From: Planctomycetia bacterium
Lineage (GTDB): Bacteria; Planctomycetota; Phycisphaerae; UBA1845; UTPLA1
Assembly: GCA_015075745.1 (NCBI GenBank)
Contig: JABTTW010000002.1
Span: 124,001-188,000, forward strand
Length of the DNA stretch: 64,000 nt
Direction of reading: 5' to 3'
Positions within the stretch are counted from its first letter, which is position 1, and each line of letters starts with the position of its first letter. The notes under the pieces are model-generated. The model was not told where the DNA came from and searched no databases. It saw nothing but the letters and a program-made list of their open reading frames with translations. The translations under genes were made by a program, and so were the position numbers. Positions 25,663-35,297 of the stretch are shown piece by piece.

Positions 25663-26010
25663 AGTGATATTGACCTGACCCGAGCCGGGGCCAAGAGTTC
25701 GAACGGCGAATGGTGTGAGTGGATTGGATTTCGCATCGTGCGCCTCCTTGCCGGACTGGGTGGATTGATCTCTATTGATCAACACTTGCTCAGTGTCCGC
25801 GCCTTGGGTCGGGAGGTTGGATCGCTTGATCCATCTTGAGACATGAATGGCGTGGAGTCTTGGAGGCGAATGTTTGCTGCTTTAGGCCGAGCATGGGAGA
25901 GGTCTTCAATAAGGTAGCATGTCCCCGACGCCCTGCCGATGCCCATATACGCATCTTGATGCTACCGGATCCGGCTCTGTTGCGGATGGCACCAAGGAAC
26001 TTTGATTTCG
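25663..26010. other. Intergenic stretch without recognised features
   Basis: Between repeat A2 and the end of the FRG gene. GC falls gradually toward the FRG gene. I see no convincing open frame, hairpin terminator or RNA gene. Confidence 0.5.
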
Positions 26011-26856
26011 TCAATACCCAACGTACCCCAAGTCGTGAAAGCGACGTCTAATGAATTCGGCATCGGAGATTTCATTGGCGAGGTGCTCCAAATCTGGAAA
26101 GACATCTGACTCGCGAATTCCGAGCACCCTAAGTTCTGATCGAAGCTGTTTCTTGGCCTTCGCGGGAACGACAATCCTAGCGAGACTTGCTGAGCAGTTG
26201 ACCTGCTCGACGGAACCATATTCAGCAATCTTGGTAAGACATTCGCCGCTTCGGTGAATCGTGAACATTGACTTTTGGGCAATTATCCGACGATCAAATT
26301 CCTCAGGTGCGAATGCAAGCACGTTGTCAGCATTCGTTGTCGAACCGGAAGCCCGATCAAACGCGTGCCTGGCGATTTCAGACACCTTGGGATGTCCGGC
26401 GGTTAGCATACCCTTGATCCCACAGGTGGCATCGTTCAACCTGCCCGGTAGCAACACCCAGATATAGCCTTCCTTTTCCTCGTGTTCCTTAGTTTTCGAA
26501 ATCGTTACACAGAAGTAGGCACCAATCAGCGGCGATTCCGTCCAGTCAAGAAGTCTGGTGGGCAGTCCATAATGGCGCATGAGCGAAAGCCAGCGAATGT
26601 GCTCATTGAGATCCGGCGTATGGGAATGGCGACTTGGCGCACGAAGTACGAAATCATTGCTCATGCTAGCTTCATGATTGGCCCAGTTAGGCTCGCGAAA
26701 CACCTGGGGAGTAAGCTTTTCGAATGCGCTCTGCTCGCCACGGAACCACATTAGCGAGCTGCTGACATCCTGAAGAATCTCTACGAAATTCAGTAAGTCG
26801 TTACAGGAGTGTATTTCGCCTCGTTCAATTATCGCTGCAGAATCCAAGAATCGCAC
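26011..26856 (-). CDS. FRG domain protein
   Basis: 281 residues, no signal peptide or membrane helix. The FRG signature is near the N-terminus: SSLMWFRGEQSAFEKLTPQVF, followed by the conserved MRHYGLPTRLLDWTESPLIGAYF block (written here as overlapping pieces RHYGLPTRLLDWTES and PLIGAYFCV). The biochemical role of FRG domains is not established to my knowledge; they recur in phage and accessory regions. Start is GTG 26856; no good ribosome site is seen. Base composition is visibly more AT-rich than its neighbours, suggesting transfer. It lies alone between the repeat patch and moaC, transcribed toward the repeats. Confidence 0.8.
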   Translation of the reverse strand: MRFLDSAAIIERGEIHSCNDLLNFVEILQDVSSSLMWFRGEQSAFEKLTPQVFREPNWANHEASMSNDFVLRAPSRHSHTPDLNEHIRWLSLMRHYGLPTRLLDWTESPLIGAYFCVTISKTKEHEEKEGYIWVLLPGRLNDATCGIKGMLTAGHPKVSEIARHAFDRASGSTTNADNVLAFAPEEFDRRIIAQKSMFTIHRSGECLTKIAEYGSVEQVNCSASLARIVVPAKAKKQLRSELRVLGIRESDVFPDLEHLANEISDAEFIRRRFHDLGYVGY

Positions 26857-26981
26857 CCTAAATTCATCTAATTGCTCAGATCGTACCCCAGCCCATCCTA
26901 GTCTATGATATCAGGAGCGATGAGAAATGGAACTTGATAACGCATCGCAATTCTGTAGCAATTTGCAGATAATTGGTTGAG

Positions 26982-27488
26982 ATGACGAGTAGATTATCAA
27001 TTGCATTGTCCCACGTCGATGCCCGCGGCCGGGCGCGTATGGTTGACGTCTCCGCCAAGAAGGTCACGCGGCGACGTGCGGTCGCGAGTGCACAGGTGAA
27101 GCTCCGGCCCGCGACGCTCAAGCTTATTCACGACGGCAAAATTCCCAAGGGCGATGTGTTCGCGGTGGCCCGGCTCGCCGGGATTCAGGCGGCGAAGGAG
27201 ACGTCGCGGCTTATTCCGCTCTGCCACCCGCTCCCACTGGATCATGTCGAACTGGAAATCTCCGCGAAGCGACCGGACCGGGTCATCATTCGCGCGGAGG
27301 CGGCGGTGGGGGGGAAGACCGGCGTGGAGATGGAGGCGCTTGTCGCGGCCTCCGTCGCCGCGATGACCATCTACGACATGTGCAAGGCGGTGGACAGGGG
27401 CATCGAGATCGGCCCCATTCGCCTGGAGGAAAAATCCGGCGGACGATCGGGTACCTGGAAGCGTACGGGCAAAAACAAGAAAGCCTAG
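26982..27488 (+). CDS. moaC: Cyclic pyranopterin monophosphate synthase
   Basis: 168 residues from ATG 26982. MoaC converts the 8-substituted GTP intermediate made by MoaA into cPMP in molybdenum cofactor synthesis. Family motifs: [36 protein letters not shown] (substrate His/Cys region) and [20 protein letters not shown] then CKAVDRG. Length is normal. No other moa gene is in the window. Its stop interlocks with that of the convergent redoxin gene in the palindrome CTAG (27485-27488). GC is back to genome level, unlike the FRG gene before it. Confidence 0.95.
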   Translation: MTSRLSIALSHVDARGRARMVDVSAKKVTRRRAVASAQVKLRPATLKLIHDGKIPKGDVFAVARLAGIQAAKETSRLIPLCHPLPLDHVELEISAKRPDRVIIRAEAAVGGKTGVEMEALVAASVAAMTIYDMCKAVDRGIEIGPIRLEEKSGGRSGTWKRTGKNKKA

Positions 27489-29332
27489 GACGCGCCCGAC
27501 TTGTCATCCTTGCCTGCCTTCGCGGCGGCGGCGGCCGTGTCCTTCTTGGCGGGCACCCAGTCGATGTAGCCGATCATCATTTCTTCCCAGGTCTGCTCGC
27601 CCCATTTGACCGGCTTGGTCGGGTCGGGGTTGTCGTAGTTCTTTTCCGAGTTGTCAAAAACACCGATGCACTCGATCTTCGTTCCCTTTTGCACCAGCAT
27701 CGGCTGCTTGAGGATGTACGACTCCTGCCAATTGAAGTCGTAGTCCGTTACCGACAGGACCGTCTTCTGGGTGCCGTCGAGCTGATGGATCAGGAACTTC
27801 CACGACTTGCCGCGCGTGTGCATGTGCGGGAAGAAGGAGAGGACTTCGATGTCCTCGTTCGGCACGAACTCCGAACGCACCTCGTAATCGGCGGCCCCGG
27901 CGGGAATCTCGAAGCCCAGGTTGTAGATACCGCGCGTGGACACTTCGCGGTCGATCGGGTCCTTGGCAAACTTCAGGCCGATGCTCGAGCGATCGCGCTG
28001 GGCCTTTCCATTGGTGGTGTAGTGCATCTGGAAGATGAGCTTCGCGCCGGCCGGGAGCTTCTTCGCGCAGCCCTCGGGGAAGATCGACGGCGTATCTCCC
28101 GGAACCGTCGCACACAGGAACCCGTCCTCAAGGCCTAACTGACTCGGCTGGCGATTCCCATTCTTGGGATCGACAATGAACGCGAGGACGTGGTGCACGA
28201 CCTCGGCCGCGCCTGGATGGGCCTCCATGGCCACGATCCATTTGTCTTCCTTGAAGTCGGTGGGAATCTCGAAGTACTTGTATTCGACCGTTCCCTCCTT
28301 CGGGACGAGGAACGACTCCTTCATCTGATAGATCTTGTCAGGCTTGCCGATTCGCCACTGCTTGGGGAACTTTTTCGGCTTGGGTTCCTTCTTGGGATTG
28401 CCGCGCGGCATTCCGCCGTCGAGCCAGGCGAGGAGCGTCGATTTTTCCTTCTTCGACAGCTTTCGCTCGTTGGCGAAATGGCCGTCGAATTCGTCATCGG
28501 CGTTCCAGGGAGGCATTCGACCATCGCGGACGACGAAGTCCATCATCGCCGCCCACCCGGTGACCTGTTCGTAGCTGGTCAGCGGAAAGGGCCCGACCTG
28601 TCCCGGCCGATGGCAGGAAACGCAATTGTTCTGAATGATCTTCGCCACATGCGAGGCGTAGGTGAACTTCGTCTTCGAGGCCTTGGTCTTTTTCTTCGAC
28701 GCCGTTCGGGTGATAAGGCAGCCCGGGGCAGCGGTGCGCGTCTCTCGCGGGTCATTGCCCTTGAGGGCGGCGTCGATGGCCTTTTGGAGGTACTTCACCT
28801 TCGGCTTGTCGCGCTTCTCGCCGAGAGCATACTGATCGTCGATCATGCCGCGGTAGCGAATCAGGCCTTCCTTGTCGATGACGAAGACCTCGGTCGAGGT
28901 CTTCGCGTCGAGCTGTTCCGTTAAGGCGTGGTTCTTGTCCTGAAGCATGGGGAACTTGACGCCGCGAACCTTCGCCTCCTTGGCGATGGCCTTGAGCGAG
29001 TCCTGCGGATTGGCGTTGATCCCGACGAACTTCACCTTCTTGGGGCCGTACTTTTTCTCCAGCTCGGCGAGCCTCGGCATATAACGCTCGCTGATGGGAC
29101 AGCCCAATCCGGTGTAGGCGACGACCAGCACCTTGCCCTTGTGGTAATCGAGGAGCTTGACCTCTTTGCCCTTCATGTCGCGGAGCTTGGCGTCCTTGAG
29201 CTTCTCGTGAATGCGGTCGTCAGGCGAACCATTGGCCTCTGACGCCGTCATGGAAACCATGAAAAGGGACAGGATGACGACCGGCAGGATAGACGAGCGC
29301 GCGGTGGCAGAGGTGATCTGACTCATGGACAT
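27485..29332 (-). CDS. Redoxin / cytochrome c / PHM-like copper monooxygenase fusion
   Basis: 615-residue exported multidomain protein. Start 29332 is chosen for GGAG four bases upstream and an immediate signal peptide ([21 protein letters not shown]). Domains in order: a thioredoxin-like AhpC/TSA redoxin (about 45-190) with a single Cys78 in [10 protein letters not shown], so no CxxC; a c-type haem site C237-V-S-C240-H241; and a peptidylglycine monooxygenase-like copper domain with H380-H381 (EVVHHVLAF), H437 (FQMHYTTNG) and H503-x-H505 ([10 protein letters not shown]), matching the two-copper ligand pattern. Electron delivery from haem to copper is an inference. Monocistronic. Confidence 0.8.
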   Translation of the reverse strand: MSMSQITSATARSSILPVVILSLFMVSMTASEANGSPDDRIHEKLKDAKLRDMKGKEVKLLDYHKGKVLVVAYTGLGCPISERYMPRLAELEKKYGPKKVKFVGINANPQDSLKAIAKEAKVRGVKFPMLQDKNHALTEQLDAKTSTEVFVIDKEGLIRYRGMIDDQYALGEKRDKPKVKYLQKAIDAALKGNDPRETRTAAPGCLITRTASKKKTKASKTKFTYASHVAKIIQNNCVSCHRPGQVGPFPLTSYEQVTGWAAMMDFVVRDGRMPPWNADDEFDGHFANERKLSKKEKSTLLAWLDGGMPRGNPKKEPKPKKFPKQWRIGKPDKIYQMKESFLVPKEGTVEYKYFEIPTDFKEDKWIVAMEAHPGAAEVVHHVLAFIVDPKNGNRQPSQLGLEDGFLCATVPGDTPSIFPEGCAKKLPAGAKLIFQMHYTTNGKAQRDRSSIGLKFAKDPIDREVSTRGIYNLGFEIPAGAADYEVRSEFVPNEDIEVLSFFPHMHTRGKSWKFLIHQLDGTQKTVLSVTDYDFNWQESYILKQPMLVQKGTKIECIGVFDNSEKNYDNPDPTKPVKWGEQTWEEMMIGYIDWVPAKKDTAAAAAKAGKDDKSGAS

Positions 29333-29455
29333 TCGACTCCGTTGATCACGAACAGGCTCGCCGGAAAGTGAACGAACACCATTATAACGATCTGAACACC
29401 TGTTCCTACCCGAATCATGAGAGGGAGCCATCGGCTTAACGATTTGCAAACAATT

Positions 29456-30136
29456 CTACGACTGGACGCCTCGCTCGATCAGGCTCCGCAATTGAGCCAG
29501 TTGCGCTTTCAGGTCGGACACTTCGGCGGTCAACTGGTCGATTCTCGCCCCCAGGACTGTGTGGGCGTGCTCATCCTCGGGGCTGACCTCAGGCCGCGAA
29601 GTTTGTGCAGCAGGCGCGGAGAAATGGCTGACGTTCACCGGGCCGCCCAGAAGTTGAGCCCAGCGGGTCGTGGATTGGCCGGGCTGCCGGGGGAGTTCGC
29701 GGACCATCGGCGGCTCGGCCTTTTCAAATTCTCCCAGAAGCTCGGTCAGGTATGCGATATCGCCAGGTGGGATCATTCGCGAGACATGTGTTCGCAGTTC
29801 GCCGAGGGTTTGCGGCCCCCGGATCATCAATTCAGCCATGACGGCCCGCTGCACCGCGTTCCAGCCGAACCGCTGCTCCACCTCGTGCCGGAAACGGTTC
29901 GCCCGAGAGCCGCGCGGCGTATCGGCGAAGCTCACAAGCTGCCATTGCTGTAGCTCGTGAACGGCTGCGGCGACCTCCCCCTCGCTGAGGCTCAGGACCG
30001 GGTCGCGATTGGTCTTCTGATTGCAGCCCAGCGTCAGCGAATTCAGGGTCAGCGGGTACGTATCGGCGTTGGTCATCGACTTTTCGATGAGGACGCCGAG
30101 GACGCGAATCTCAAGGGGCTTCAATTCGATCGCCAT
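29456..30136 (-). CDS. YceH-like DUF480 protein
   Basis: 226 residues from ATG 30136; the open frame extends far upstream but homology starts at MAIELKPLEIRVLGVLIEK. Two winged-helix modules are characteristic of YceH: residues 5-90 with TYPLTLNSLTLGCNQKTNRD and 95-170 with MAELMIRGPQTLGELRTH. The end (ARIDQLTAEVSDLKAQLAQL) is a short coiled coil. Function of the family is unknown; a DNA-binding or regulatory role is plausible. Divergent from the gene at 30381. Confidence 0.92.
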   Translation of the reverse strand: MAIELKPLEIRVLGVLIEKSMTNADTYPLTLNSLTLGCNQKTNRDPVLSLSEGEVAAAVHELQQWQLVSFADTPRGSRANRFRHEVEQRFGWNAVQRAVMAELMIRGPQTLGELRTHVSRMIPPGDIAYLTELLGEFEKAEPPMVRELPRQPGQSTTRWAQLLGGPVNVSHFSAPAAQTSRPEVSPEDEHAHTVLGARIDQLTAEVSDLKAQLAQLRSLIERGVQS

Positions 30137-30380
30137 GGTGGAATTATGACAGAATCGGCGGGGCCGGGGTAGGGCGGCAGGTGGGCGGGCCCGCAAATTA
30201 TGCATTGAGGATGGGGAAAATGCCGCAGTGGCTGATTTCCCCCCAAATGACTGCAATACTCGGGATTGGATTCCGTTTCCAATAATAGGACGGTCGCGGA
30301 CAGTCCGCGCCGGGATCGTTTCGATCAGGCCTGCGGATCGGTTAAAATAGAATGGTTGGTTCGCCGCTGAAAGGGTGCCC

Positions 30381-31469
30381 ATGCTCGCTAGCACATTCAT
30401 CACAATTGTCTGGCTGACGCCTTCCCTCGCGATGGCCCAAACGCCGCCGACTGAAAATGCCGGCGGTCGGGTTGAGGCGAACGAAGTTGATGAAGTGACC
30501 GCCGATCGTGAGGCCCGCAGAGAAGCTCGGCGCAACGAGCGCCGGCAGCGATGGGAGCGCTACAACAATGCCACCCCCGTCGAGCGATCCCAGATGCGCG
30601 TCGATCGCATGGTCGACATGACCAGCCGCATGTACGAACTGGACGAAGTGCAGAAAGTCATGGTTCGGCAGGAGATCTTGCAGGTCCAGGCCGAGCGCCG
30701 GGCGGCAATGGGTCCGGACGCGGAGGAACTCGACAAGCTCCGCCAGCAGATGGTTGAATTCTGGAGCACTCAGCGCGAAGGAGACTCAGCCGAAGGGGCT
30801 GCGCGATCGGGCAGGGACCGCCGCCGCGAGTTACGCGACAATCCTGAATTCCGCCAGTTGCGGGAAAAGATGCGCGCCATCGAAAACAAGTACCCCATGG
30901 ACTGGGAAGCCGCCGCCCAGCGCGTCGAGGCGCTCCTTCCTCCCGAACAGGCTGAGCGAGGTCGTGCCCGCCGGGCGGAGCGCGAGGCTCGCTGGCGCGA
31001 TCGACGCGGCGGCGAAGGACGTCGCGGCAATCGATCCGAGCGTCGTGCCGGCCAAAACGAGGGCAGGGTCGTTGCCGGTGATGCCGTCAATCAGGAAAGG
31101 TCCCGTCAGGATGCAAAAGTAGCGAGTCGTGCAGCGGGTGCTGAGGCGCCGGTGGTCGAGTCGTCGAAGCCCGCACCGGTTCATCCCTGGGAAGTCTATA
31201 CGCACGACTTTATTAAGCGGCACCAGTTGGCTCCCACCCAGGCGAACGCGGCCCTGGCGATCCTTCAGGACTCGCGACAGCGCGGCGCCCGCATCGAGGC
31301 CTCGATTGCCGCTGAGCTTGCCGAGGCCGAGAAGATCGCCGACTCGGTCGGTCGGCAGAAGCGGTTGGCCGAGTTGCGTGCCCCGATCGACCGCCTTTTC
31401 GACGACCTGAAGGGCCGGCTAAGCGGCCTGCTGACCGCCGAACAACGAAAAAATGAAGCAGGACTGTAA
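30381..31469 (+). CDS. Secreted Arg/Glu-rich coiled-coil protein
   Basis: 362 residues from ATG 30381 with AAGGG five bases upstream. Signal peptide MLASTFITIVWLTPSLAMAQ. The mature part is dominated by charged helices (REARREARRNERRQRWERYN, GRDRRRELRDNPEFRQLREK), then a very basic disordered stretch, and a second helical module at 270-362 (HPWEVYTHDFIKRHQLAPTQ and RIEASIAAELAEAEKIA). The pattern recalls periplasmic LTXXQ/CpxP-like or planctomycete hypothetical proteins, but I do not recognise the family. A TAAAAT at 30343-30348 could be its -10. Confidence 0.7.
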   Translation: MLASTFITIVWLTPSLAMAQTPPTENAGGRVEANEVDEVTADREARREARRNERRQRWERYNNATPVERSQMRVDRMVDMTSRMYELDEVQKVMVRQEILQVQAERRAAMGPDAEELDKLRQQMVEFWSTQREGDSAEGAARSGRDRRRELRDNPEFRQLREKMRAIENKYPMDWEAAAQRVEALLPPEQAERGRARRAEREARWRDRRGGEGRRGNRSERRAGQNEGRVVAGDAVNQERSRQDAKVASRAAGAEAPVVESSKPAPVHPWEVYTHDFIKRHQLAPTQANAALAILQDSRQRGARIEASIAAELAEAEKIADSVGRQKRLAELRAPIDRLFDDLKGRLSGLLTAEQRKNEAGL

Positions 31470-31530
31470 TCTGAACAGGTCCTTCTTCTCACATTGACGA
31501 AACTCGACAAATCGCCCATGAGGCGGCATA

Positions 31531-33768
31531 ATGTTGGTTTTTCCCAACTGTCCGGGCAAAACCAATATGCAAACCGAAGCCGTCAGCCTCGAAGCACTCG
31601 CCAAATCAAACCGCTGGACCGATCTGGAGCGCGAATGGCTCGCCTCCATCGAACAATCTGACTCGAGTTTCGATGAACTCATGACGGTGATCGACATCGT
31701 CGTGAAGGCCGGTCAAGGCGAGTTGGCCGACACGCTCGGTTGGGCGTGGCTGACGCAACTGAAGACCGATCATTCTCCGCAGGAAGTGCTGGAGCGAGGT
31801 CGGCAATTGATCGTCCACCTCAGCGACGGCAATGAGCTGCGCGAAGAGATCCTGAACCTGTACCGCCAGACACACCAGGATCGGGCGGACATCGAAGAGT
31901 GGATCGACCGTTCCGGGCTCAAGTCGGGCAAATCAGTTCGCCGGGCCCTGCGCTTTCTCGACGTCGGGCTGGAACTGTCCGAGGGCTGCTACGTCATCCA
32001 TCGTACCGACGAGGTGGCCGGGCAGATCACCCGCTTCGACTTCGACGCCGATGAGGCCCAGGTCAAGACGCCCCGTCGCACGCATACCCTCGACGTTGCC
32101 ACGGTCATTGAAGAGTACGATCTCGCCGATCCGAACGACTTTCGCGTTCTGGAACAAGTGCGGCCTGATGAGATCGCCCATCTTGCGACCTCCGACCCCT
32201 GCGCTCTGGCCATCGGGATTCTTCGCGGTCACGGAAACAAGATGAACCGCGATTCGTTCAAACTCACGCTTTCGCCGCGCTATGTACCGGCGCCGGGCTG
32301 GTCGGATTGGTGGACCAAGCTCCGCAATGCCATCAAGAAGTCGCGAAATCTGCGCATTGAGGGGCGCTCGCCGATGTTTCTGGTTTTTGACGAGGTCGGC
32401 CAATCTCCCGAACAGGAGTTGATGGTCAACTTCGAAAAGGCCGAGACGCCCCGTGAGTGGCTCGAGCAGATTGAAGGCTACCTCCGCCTGTGCCGCGAAA
32501 GCAAACATGATCCCGACGTGAAGTTTCTCGATCGCGTGCAGGAGCAACTCGTGAGCTCCATCGAGCGGTTCTGGCGGCACAAGGAGCCGGCTCTGGCATT
32601 TGCAACGGCCCTGGTCATTGAGCGGCTGGCGATGGACGGCGTGCCTGTCTCCTCGGATGCGCACGGCACGGCCATTGAAAAGCTGCGGCAAAGTGCTGAT
32701 CCCGTCAGAATCGTCGCCAGCATCTCCGATGCCCGGCTTTGGCCGTTGGCACTGACGATCGTCGAGCAGGCCCTTCCCGATAAGTGGCCCGAAGTCTTTG
32801 CCGAGTGCATACTTTATTCTCCCGCTGGACAGTGCGACGTGCTGGCCAAGAAGGTGGAAAGTGCCGGTAAGGGTGAGTTGCTCCCGGAGATCGCCAGTCG
32901 TGCCCTCTCCGAGCCGGGCCGATACACCGATGCCCTTATGTGGCTCTGGAAAGGGCCCTCGGTGCAGACGCCGCTCGGCCTGCCGCCTCTTTCAGAATTG
33001 CTGACTCTCGTCCTCGGCCTGGTCGGCCCTGCGCGCATGTCCGAAGGCAAGGTCGCCGGACAAACCGTCAACGAGATGCGCGCCAAGGTTCGCTCCGGCC
33101 TCTCCGCCAAGGACTACGAGACTTTTCGCCGGTCGATCAATGACCTCGACGACGCCATGGCGCAATCGACGCGCCGCCTCGTGGACCGCGCAGAGGGCCT
33201 GGGCCCGTCGGTTCAGGACGACATGAGCAACATTGTCCGGGCGAGATTCCCGCACCTGTACCTGCGGCCCAAGGTGACCATGTGGGATGACGACAGCGTT
33301 CTGTACTTCACGCCCGGCGGCCTGAAGTCGAAGCAGGATGAAGTCGCCGAGCTGGTCAACGTCAAGATGCGGGAGAATGCCAAGGCGATCGGCGAGGCCG
33401 CCGCCCACGGCGATCTAAGCGAGAACTCCGAATACAAGTTCGCCCTTGAAGAGCGGGACCTGCTGCGGGCGCGCGTGGCCAAGCTCAATCGCGAAATCTC
33501 AATGGCCAAGCTGCTCGAACGCTCCGACATCCCCTCCGATCATGTCAGCATCGGGCAGCGGCTGGTGCTGGAGCCGGTCAGCGGCGGCGCACCCTTCAAC
33601 ATCACGATTCTTGGCTACGACGAATCTGATATTTCCGAGAAGGTGTATTCTTACCACAGTCCGCTTGCCAGGGAACTTCTGGGCAAGCGAGTCGGCGACA
33701 CTGCCTCGATCAATCTCGACGACGGAATAGTCGAGTATCGCATCGTCAAGATCGAGAGCTTTCTCTAA
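31531..33768 (+). CDS. greA: Transcription elongation factor GreA with long N-terminal extension
   Basis: 745 residues, about five times the usual 158. The last 155 residues are a complete GreA: coiled-coil with the acidic tip AHGDLSENSEYKFALEERD (D and E that coordinate Mg in RNA polymerase), then the FKBP-like domain (ISIGQRL-type VSIGQRLVLEPVSGG and YHSPLARELLGKRVGD). It rescues backtracked polymerase by stimulating RNA cleavage. The N-terminal 580 residues are helical and include LTLSPRYVPAPGWSDWWTKL, a block I recall from the long GreA of Chlamydia. ATG 31531 has GAGG seven bases upstream; ATG 31567 is possible. Confidence 0.88.
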   Translation: MLVFPNCPGKTNMQTEAVSLEALAKSNRWTDLEREWLASIEQSDSSFDELMTVIDIVVKAGQGELADTLGWAWLTQLKTDHSPQEVLERGRQLIVHLSDGNELREEILNLYRQTHQDRADIEEWIDRSGLKSGKSVRRALRFLDVGLELSEGCYVIHRTDEVAGQITRFDFDADEAQVKTPRRTHTLDVATVIEEYDLADPNDFRVLEQVRPDEIAHLATSDPCALAIGILRGHGNKMNRDSFKLTLSPRYVPAPGWSDWWTKLRNAIKKSRNLRIEGRSPMFLVFDEVGQSPEQELMVNFEKAETPREWLEQIEGYLRLCRESKHDPDVKFLDRVQEQLVSSIERFWRHKEPALAFATALVIERLAMDGVPVSSDAHGTAIEKLRQSADPVRIVASISDARLWPLALTIVEQALPDKWPEVFAECILYSPAGQCDVLAKKVESAGKGELLPEIASRALSEPGRYTDALMWLWKGPSVQTPLGLPPLSELLTLVLGLVGPARMSEGKVAGQTVNEMRAKVRSGLSAKDYETFRRSINDLDDAMAQSTRRLVDRAEGLGPSVQDDMSNIVRARFPHLYLRPKVTMWDDDSVLYFTPGGLKSKQDEVAELVNVKMRENAKAIGEAAAHGDLSENSEYKFALEERDLLRARVAKLNREISMAKLLERSDIPSDHVSIGQRLVLEPVSGGAPFNITILGYDESDISEKVYSYHSPLARELLGKRVGDTASINLDDGIVEYRIVKIESFL

Positions 33769-33791
33769 ACTGATCTGATCGAGTGCGGCCG

Positions 33792-35087
33792 TCACACGAC
33801 GGAAGCAGCCTCGTTCACGATCGGCGCCGCGGCGGCCCGGCGAACCATCGGCTCAACTTCCTGAGCTCCCGTCATCCACTGCTTCAGGCTTTCAAGCGTC
33901 GTCTGCCAGTCGGCGGCGGTCCGTCGTTCCAAAAACGCACGGAAGAGAAGATCGATTGTCGCTGACAAGTGACGGATCTGCTCGATCCGTTCCTCAAAGA
34001 CCGCCCGTGGACCGGAGTCAATTTCCAGCTTCGGTAATACCGCACCCGAAACACCAAGCGTCTCGGCCTGCAGGACGAGTTCGTACTGCTCGCCCTGGCG
34101 GCTGATCATCAACCCCGCCTTACGCGGCAGCTTGCCCGCGCGAATGGCTCGCAAACTTTCCGGCAGGCTCGCCGGACCGGGTGCGGCCAGCGTCGCTTTA
34201 CCCGACTCGGCCCAGGGACATTCGAGGACGAGCTGCTTGACGATGATCATCGCGGCCTCGGTCTTGTCCTCAAGAGCGATGGTGTCGCCCTGTGTGGCAA
34301 GCGTAAACCACAACCACAGGAGAAACTCGTTCCCGAGAAAATCGCGGGAGGCCGGATCGCGAGCCGTCCAGTAGATGTCGGTGTGGCCGTTACCGTTTTC
34401 GTGCTCGACATACTTGGCCGCCTGCATGGCTTCAATCCGGCGGGACAGGCCGTTGCCCTCGGCCCATCGGTAAGCCATTGTGCCGGAAGTAACCGGCTCC
34501 AGCTTCTTGTCGAAAGTGTCCTTGAATAGAGGAATGAGCCGCTCAAAGATCGCGGGCTGGGTGGCGCCGACGTAGAGGATATCCGTCGCCGTGTCCCAGA
34601 GAATCGGCACCTGTCGCATGACGGCGAAACGGCCCTGCCGAATTTCCTGCGCCGCGCGGTGCTTCGCCGCCTCCACCGCCTGCTTCTTCAGCTTGGCGAA
34701 TCCCTTGACCTTCCCGGTCGCGGCCAGACTCTCAGCCATGTCCGATCCTTCGTCGGCACGAGCCGGCGCCGGCGGCTGATCCTTCAGCAGTGAATCCAGC
34801 TCCTGCTGGACATAGGCGTGCATGACATCCGGAGGAACCTTGGCCGAGTCGATCCTCATGCCAAAGTGAAGGCAGTCGAGCAGAATGTTCTTCTCGGCGT
34901 CGAATTCGCGGTCGAGAAGATGCCGTCCGCCGATCCAGCCGACTTCCTCGTCGTTCGAGGTGGGGTGTCGGCGCTTGCCGATGGCGTGTTCGCGGAACTT
35001 TTCGAGAAACTTTTCGTCCACTCGTTTGGGCGAGCCGCCGACCACATGAAATCGAGAGAACGCAACCGTGCCTGATAGAAAGGGCAT
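33792..35087 (-). CDS. RdgC-like protein
   Basis: 431 residues, cytoplasmic. Similar in layout to the recombination-associated protein RdgC, a ring-shaped DNA-binding protein that modulates RecA: N-terminal MPFLSGTVAFSRFHV, then EVGWIGGRHLLDREF and NILLDCLHFGMRID (cf. GWVPP... and QIVICARKEEK in Escherichia coli), a middle domain RFAVMRQVPILWDTATDILY with VGATQPAIFERLIPLF, and FLGNEFLLWLWFTLATQGD, a block seen in large RdgC relatives. It is longer than E. coli RdgC (about 300), with insertions. Start 35087 has GAGG nine bases upstream. The call is from pattern similarity only. Confidence 0.55.
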   Translation of the reverse strand: MPFLSGTVAFSRFHVVGGSPKRVDEKFLEKFREHAIGKRRHPTSNDEEVGWIGGRHLLDREFDAEKNILLDCLHFGMRIDSAKVPPDVMHAYVQQELDSLLKDQPPAPARADEGSDMAESLAATGKVKGFAKLKKQAVEAAKHRAAQEIRQGRFAVMRQVPILWDTATDILYVGATQPAIFERLIPLFKDTFDKKLEPVTSGTMAYRWAEGNGLSRRIEAMQAAKYVEHENGNGHTDIYWTARDPASRDFLGNEFLLWLWFTLATQGDTIALEDKTEAAMIIVKQLVLECPWAESGKATLAAPGPASLPESLRAIRAGKLPRKAGLMISRQGEQYELVLQAETLGVSGAVLPKLEIDSGPRAVFEERIEQIRHLSATIDLLFRAFLERRTAADWQTTLESLKQWMTGAQEVEPMVRRAAAAPIVNEAASVV

Positions 35088-35297
35088 TTCTGATCGCCTC
35101 GTATTTGGACCGCTAAGGATCGATTAACCGGATCGATTCACCGACCTGGACATGCCGATGATGCCGTCGCATGATAGAATTGCCTGTGGCCTGCGCCAAC
35201 GCGAAATAGAGTGACAATTCGGTGCAAGTGATAAGCTTTGCATCTTCATTGCTTAATGATTCGAAGGCGCGAGAATTCACATTCGGAGTGCAAACAA

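Noticed and set aside
24376..25785. Long minus-strand open frames over the repeat patch and the end of cls
   Set aside because: They run through two copies of repeat A, giving repeated Cys/His/Ser-rich nonsense, and overlap the cls 3' end antisense. No start signal or protein-like composition.
29381..29386. Perfect minus-strand TATAAT before the redoxin fusion gene
   Set aside because: No -35 match at 15-19 bases; not listed as a promoter.
29394..29405. GAAC-ACCT-GTTC, a match to the Gram-positive LexA box, upstream of the redoxin fusion
   Set aside because: Eight fixed bases are expected about once by chance in 64 kb, the gene is not a repair gene, and no such box lies before recA.
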